Below are positions 7,531-11,329 of a stretch of DNA of 11,329 bases, piece after piece. The stretch spans positions 624,385-635,713 of the forward strand of contig KQ481997.1 of NCBI GenBank assembly GCA_001430745.1, in the 5' to 3' direction. The stretch's first letter is position 1; every line of letters begins with the position of its first letter. This DNA is from Auxenochlorella pyrenoidosa. Taxonomy: Eukaryota > Chlorophyta > Trebouxiophyceae > Chlorellales > Chlorellaceae. The notes below the pieces were generated by a model. The model made no database searches and was not told the origin of the DNA. It saw nothing but the letters and a program-made list of their open reading frames with translations. Both the position numbers and the translations under genes were made by a program.

Positions 7531-9335
7531 CTGCAGTTCACCAACATCCCGCCCTCGGAGACCTGGGGCCTCGCCTTTGCGCCGCCCGGCGCCGCCGGCG
7601 CCGACAAGCTGCTGCTCGCCGTGGCGGGCGGCACCGCCAACGCCGTGCGGCTGCTGGATGTCGGGGCCAAGGGGGAGGCCGCCACGCTGGGCATGCCCGA
7701 GGCGGCGGACAAGCAGCGGCGCGAGAAGTTTGTGCTGAGCGTGGCGTACAGCCCGGGTGGGTGGGTGGGGGCGTGGGGGCTGGGGTGGCGCGGCGCTGGC
7801 TAACTGCTGCGCCTCTGCAGCAGAGGGGCTCGCCTGCTGCCTGCCGCGCTCTGCACGGTCTGCTTGCCGTGGTAAAGGCAAGGCGGCAGGCGGCAGCAGC
7901 CGCGCGGGCCCTTGATCCGTTTTCGCCAGCCTACTCGCCAGCACCCCTGCCCCACCCCTGGGTCCCTGCCCTGCCTGCCGGCCCCCTCCCGCAGACGGGC
8001 GGCGGATAGCGGCTGGCGGCATGGACGGCACAGTTGCGCTGTTTGATGCAGCCACCGGCAAGCTGCTGCACACGCTAGATGGGCACTTCAAGCCTGTGCG
8101 TGACCTGACCTTCACGCCAGGTGGGCGGGCTGACCGGGCTGCGCTGTGTGCCGCCCGCCCTGATCGAAGCGTGGTTTCTCAGGGCCAAGTGGGCTCCACT
8201 TGTCATCCAGAGCTGCGCCTCTCGTGGCACCGGTTGACGCGCGGCTCCGCCGGCCTGCGATGGCAGCCTCCACTGCGTGCCAGCCAGAGGCTGCCAGGGC
8301 CCCTCTGTGCAGGAGACCTCCCGCGCCTGCTGGCCTGTCCTCGGGGGCTTCGCTGTGCTTGCACGGCAAGGCAGAGGCCGGCATGCCCTCCCTGCTGTGC
8401 CCCTCGCTTTGCAGACCCCCGCCAGGTCATCGCCCTGCTTGCCCCCCTTATGCCAGCATGCCCTCCCTGCTGCCCCCTCCTGTGCAGACTCCCGCCAGGT
8501 CATCACAGCCTGCGACGACAACCACGCGCACCTGTACGATGCAGAGCATGCAGAGCTGATTGAGGCATTCTCAGGTGGGCTGCCTGTGCATTCATCATGC
8601 CTAGTTCCGGCGTCGGCCGCGGGTCGGGCGCCCTTTCGGCATCGCCATGCTTGTCGCGGCGCTCGGCAGCGCTGCCGCGGAAGTGGGGATGGCAGGGAGG
8701 GTCACAGCGGGGCTGGGCGGGTGGGCAGGGGACATGTCCTGGGCGCTCCCAAGGGGCGCGACCCTGGCGGCCCGTGCGGCACCCATCGCGCGCACGCCGC
8801 CCCCGCTGTGCCGCGCCGCAGGGCACGAGTCCTGGGTGCTGTCTGTCAGCGCGCACCCCAGCGGCGCCGCCTTTGCCACCGGCAGCAGCGACGGCAAGGT
8901 CAAGCTGTGGGACCTGGGCACGCGGACATGCGCGCAGGTGGGCAGGGCCGCGCTGGGGACTCGACCTGTGCCGCTGCAGCGCCTGTGGTAGCGGCGGCGG
9001 CGCCATGCGTGCACGAGCATGCCCTGGCCCCGGGCCGGCTTACGCGCACTCCCTGCGGCGCTGCCAGCTCCCGCCCACCCGTGCCCGCCCTGCTTGCTCG
9101 CTCCTCCCCTGCCAGCTGCCGCCTGCTTGCCCCTCTCACTGCCAACTGCTGTGTGCCTGGTCCTCCCCCGCCAACCGATGGGTGCCCGCTTCTTTGCCCC
9201 CTGCAACCCCAAACACTGCAGACCTGCAGCGAGCACGGCGACCAGGTGTGGAGCGTGCGGTTCCGGCCAGACGGAGCGCGCCTGGCGTCGGTGTCGGACG
9301 ACCGCTCGGTCTGCCTGTTTGACTTTGCGGCCTGA
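6531..9335 (+). CDS. SKI8: SKI8/VIP3/WDR61-type WD40 repeat protein, 7 exons
   Basis: Scaffold WD40 protein of the SKI complex, which feeds mRNA to the cytoplasmic exosome; in plants and animals the same protein also belongs to the PAF1 transcription elongation complex. Exons: 6531-6692, 7130-7252, 7537-7756, 7995-8120, 8488-8574, 8822-8937, 9222-9335 (stop TGA 9333-9335). All are GT-AG and the phases agree, giving 315 aa (human WDR61 305, Arabidopsis VIP3 about 320). The start ATG has G at -3, and ENAHEDSVW near residue 10 matches VIP3 by recall. Seven blades end at TGSVDESVKLW, SSSLDSYVTIW, GGTANAVRLLD, GGMDGTVALFD, CDDNHAHLYD, GSSDGKVKLW and VSDDRSVCLF. Blades 5-6 carry the family signature SGHESWVLSV, and blade 7 HGDQVWSVRF. 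Introns over 300 nt (6693-7129, 8121-8487) hold a CCG repeat and a duplicated acceptor. The family assignment is firm; complex membership is inferred from orthology. Confidence 0.94.
6744..6768 (+). repeat. CCG/GCC triplet repeat in SKI8-like intron 1
   Basis: An imperfect GCC/CCG triplet run lies about 50 nt inside the 437-nt intron at 6693-7129. It has no coding homology. Confidence 0.8.
7498..7531 (+). repeat. C-rich CCCCA repeat before the SKI8-like exon 3 acceptor
   Basis: CCCCA and longer C runs lead directly into CTGCAG and the exon at 7537. It acts as the polypyrimidine tract, and the complementary strand has several G-runs. Confidence 0.88.
8381..8510 (+). repeat. Imperfect tandem duplication (73-75 bp unit) copying the exon 5 acceptor
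   Basis: GCATGCCCTCCCTGCTG begins at 8381 and again at 8456. Each copy then runs through a C-rich tract into GCAG (8411-8414 and 8484-8487) and a near-identical exon start, ACCCCCGCCAGGTCATC against ACTCCCGCCAGGTCATC. The downstream copy is the functional acceptor and exon 5 start, by reading phase and homology. The upstream copy is a decoy 73 nt before it, and 73 is not a multiple of three. Confidence 0.9.
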
Positions 9336-9386
9336 TGCCGGGCGCTGCTCTGGCGCGCACTGGTTGCTTGGCCGTACGTTGTCGGT

Positions 9387-9391
9387 TGTAA
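9387..9391 (+). terminator. Candidate poly(A) signal TGTAA of the SKI8-like gene
   Basis: TGTAA is the usual green-algal polyadenylation element. It lies 52 nt after the stop codon in a less GC-rich context, implying a short 3'UTR. Cleavage would be expected 10-20 nt downstream. Confidence 0.55.
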
Positions 9392-9666
9392 ATTAAGTGC
9401 CTTCTAACGTAGCGCTGATGGGAACCGGCATGGGCGGCAGGCAGCAGCAGCAGGCAGCAGCGGCCGGCAGCTGCGGCAGCGGTTGGGCTCCGCACCGGCA
9501 GGGTCCATTGTTGCAACCTGTGCTGGTTGTGCTCTGCATTGCCAGCAGGTCTAAGGCCCATGCAGAGCCGCTGTGAGAACCTCAGATCCTGCTGATGTGG
9601 CGACGAAGTGCTTGCTGTGCCCTGCTGGAGCCGCGTCGGCCTGGGGCTTTTAGCCGCATCGCCGGC

Positions 9667-9690
9667 TTCTAAATTTCCATTCTAAATTTC
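9667..9690. repeat. Direct repeat TTCTAAATTTC, 13-bp period, upstream of the secreted-protein gene
   Basis: Two exact 11-mers at 9667-9677 and 9680-9690 form an AT-rich island in GC-rich DNA, about 70-95 bp before the ATG at 9762. The placement suits a core promoter or transcription-factor site; the role is inferred. Confidence 0.5.
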
Positions 9691-9761
9691 GAAGCGAGAA
9701 TTGCCCTGCATCCTCCCTTCTTCACTCCCCGGTCCGGACGGCATCGCCCTCGCCTGCCACG

Positions 9762-10918
9762 ATGTCCCGCCTCATTCTCGCGGCCTTCCTGGCCTCTTTG
9801 ATGTGCATGCAAGCTGCGGCGATGCTTGGACCTTGCGACGATGGTATGAACGACAGCGACATTGGCGCCGATCTGAGAAAGGTGAGGCGGAAAGGACGTG
9901 CTGTGCGCCAGCAGAGGTGCATACAGTGATGCGCGTTCGGCAACTGGGTAATGGGGCAGGCGGCTGCCGCTGCCACTGGGCGCCGGCGCCACCTTGGCCG
10001 ACCCCTGCCGCCACCGCCCTCCCGCCAACGCGCAGGTCAACTGGCCCTCTGACAAGACCGCCGCCTGGGTGGTGCCCTACTGCACTCAGCTTCTGGTGAG
10101 CTGCCTTGGCTCTCTGCACGATTGCCGCACTGACAGTAGGACGGTTGCTTGCTGAGGGCTGGCGGCAGGTGGGCAAGAGGCGGTGCCAGCGGCTGCGTAC
10201 CCGACTTCTCTGCTCCCACTGCCAACCACTCCATGTCTTGCCCCCTCGCCTTGCCTTGTCTGCAGTCTGACTCGTCCACCCTGAACAAAGCTTTCAAGAC
10301 CAAGGGCTGCAAGCTGTCGTCCTTCACCGTCAAGAAGCTCTGTGTGCAGCAGGTAGGCAGCATGGAGCGCTGTCGGGAAGAGGGGCATGGGCAAAGGGAT
10401 TGTGCACACTGGGAAGGCTGGCGTTGTGGAGGCGCTTGAGCTTACAATGGGCAGTGTGCGCCTCGGCCGCGTGCGCGTGCACTGCCGCTTGCGCTTGTAC
10501 CTTGCATGCGTTGTGGCCTGCGACGCACCTGCACCGACCCTGCTGCCCCGCCCCGCACCCCCCCACCCCCGCAGAACGGCAAGAAGGACCACTACCGCTT
10601 CAAGGCGCAGGTCAAGGCCAGCTGCTCCAGCAGCCCCTTGTACATCAAGTTTCGCGTGAGGGTGTCTGGTGAGTGAGGGGCCGGGTCGGCAGACTGGCCA
10701 GTAGCTGGGAGCTTGGGATCCCCACGGGCCGCCCCGCCCTGCGCCGCCCTGCTCCACCGCCACACCCAGCGCGGCCTGCTTTCAATTCAGCCGGCTTCTT
10801 AATTTGCCCTTTGTTCCCGTCCTGCGGCCATCCCTCACTGGGCACCCCTCTTGCTTCACTTGACAACCGTGCAGGCAGCAGGGCGAGCTCCGACACCTGG
10901 GGCCGCAGTGCCAGCTAG
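9762..10918 (+). CDS. Small secreted cysteine-containing protein of unknown function, 5 exons
   Basis: I do not recognise the family. Exons: 9762-9881, 10036-10095, 10266-10352, 10575-10668, 10875-10918 (stop TAG 10916-10918). All introns are GT-AG (154, 170, 222, 206 nt) and phases agree, giving 134 aa. The ATG has A at -3 and opens a classic signal peptide, RLILAAFLASLMCMQAAA, so the product probably enters the secretory pathway. The mature part has five cysteines (C25, C56, C75, C86, C106), an odd number. It begins acidic (DDGMNDSD) and becomes lysine-rich. A likely helix at about 46-70 is followed by probable beta strands at about 79-89, 94-106 and 110-120. Helix then strand meander recalls the cystatin/monellin fold, but no QxVxG motif is clear, so that is only a guess. 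The last short exon adds a Ser-rich tail; if intron 4 were retained the protein would end two residues after V119-S120. Confidence 0.78.
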
Positions 10919-11329
10919 ACTGGATGTAGGATTTCTAGCAACGCCATGAATCTGGACCCAGCTGTTGCAATACTGCTGTTACTGAGCTTGTGCTGTCACA
11001 CACCACTTGCCACTCAATGCCTGCGTCCCTTCTCGTATGCCTTTGACCCACTAATACACCGTAATTATATCTGATTCACATGTAAAACAAGCGTTAACGA
11101 CACACACAAGACAGCGTGGGGCATGGTACAGGACAACAGCAGAAGCTTGGGTGAGAGGCATGACAGGGGATGACAGGACACAAGGGAGCACCAGTTGCAG
11201 TACCAAGTGCTTGGGTCAAACAGCAGCGCTAGCCTGCATGCCAGCCGATCTAGCATCCAACAATTCAATGCACCAGCGAGGGGTGCAGCACAGCGGTTCA
11301 TGACCCCTCAACATGCAGCTGCTGAAAAA
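10919..11329. other. 3' flank of the secreted-protein gene, no further gene supported
   Basis: The first about 180 bases are a probable 3'UTR, less GC-rich, ending near the TGTAA at 11081. From about 11100 to the window end I find no convincing exon on either strand; it may be the 3'UTR of a convergent gene outside the window, but nothing in the sequence proves this. Confidence 0.5.
11081..11085 (+). terminator. Candidate poly(A) signal TGTAA of the secreted-protein gene
   Basis: TGTAA, followed by an A-rich stretch, lies 163 nt after the stop codon in an AT-rich context. This agrees with green-algal 3' ends and supports the plus-strand gene call. Confidence 0.6.

Larger units (their letters stand above)
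9336..9761. other. Intergenic region: SKI8-like 3' end and promoter of the secreted-protein gene
   Basis: No coding exon is seen. After the TGTAA signal near 9387 there is a GCAGCA/GGCAGC-rich block at about 9435-9482, then an AT-rich patch with a direct repeat at 9667-9690 ahead of the next ATG at 9762. Promoter elements cannot be assigned with confidence. Confidence 0.55.

Noticed and set aside
7321..8115. 264-codon minus-strand open frame
   Set aside because: Antisense to SKI8-like exons 3-4; compositionally biased and without recognisable domains.
8415..8487. An extra exon of the SKI8-like gene
   Set aside because: It resembles the exon 5 start, but including it shifts the frame and destroys blades 5-7. 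It is best read as a duplicated decoy.
9762..10918. Cystatin protease inhibitor
   Set aside because: The predicted order of helix and strands is similar, but I see no clear QxVxG loop or the family's Gly and PW motifs, so the gene is left as unknown.
11065..11301. 78-codon minus-strand open frame near the window end
   Set aside because: It overlaps the plus-strand TGTAA region, is Leu/Cys-rich without a domain and shows no splice partners; there is too little to call a gene.

Overview
This is a GC-rich nuclear segment from a eukaryote, most likely a green alga (Chlorophyta, probably a Chlorella-like trebouxiophyte). The evidence is short coding exons cut by many 150-700 nt GT-AG introns, cytosine-rich tracts before several acceptors, TGTAA poly(A)-type signals, and proteins that look plant-like by recall. 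The species call is inference; no marker gene is present. I see no bacterial operon, phage, CRISPR array or complete transposon.

Layout. (1) 1-4545, plus strand: the 3' part of a malic enzyme gene, 12 exons giving 305 C-terminal residues; the gene starts upstream of the window. (2) 4546-5247: intergenic/3'UTR space between convergent genes. (3) 5248-6029, minus strand: a three-exon gene for APC11, the RING-H2 subunit of the anaphase-promoting complex, 94 aa. (4) 6030-6530: about 0.5 kb shared upstream region between divergent genes. (5) 6531-9335, plus strand: a seven-exon gene for a SKI8/VIP3/WDR61-type seven-bladed WD40 protein, 315 aa. (6) 9336-9761: 3' flank and next promoter. (7) 9762-10918, plus strand: a five-exon gene for a small secreted, cysteine-containing protein of 134 aa that I do not recognise. 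(8) 10919-11329: 3'UTR with TGTAA, then no supported gene.

The genes do not form a pathway: central carbon metabolism, cell-cycle ubiquitination, mRNA surveillance/transcription elongation, and a secreted orphan. Only APC11 and the SKI8-like gene are placed so that they could share a promoter.

The best leads are: an APC11 that keeps all eight RING-H2 ligands but lacks all four ligands of the extra structural zinc known from human and yeast; a tandem duplication that copies a 3' splice site and the start of its exon in the SKI8-like gene; an AT-rich patch in a malic enzyme intron flanked by near-copies of the adjacent 5' splice junction; and the secreted orphan. Exon boundaries were read by eye from GT/AG sites, reading phase and remembered family sequences, with no transcript data.
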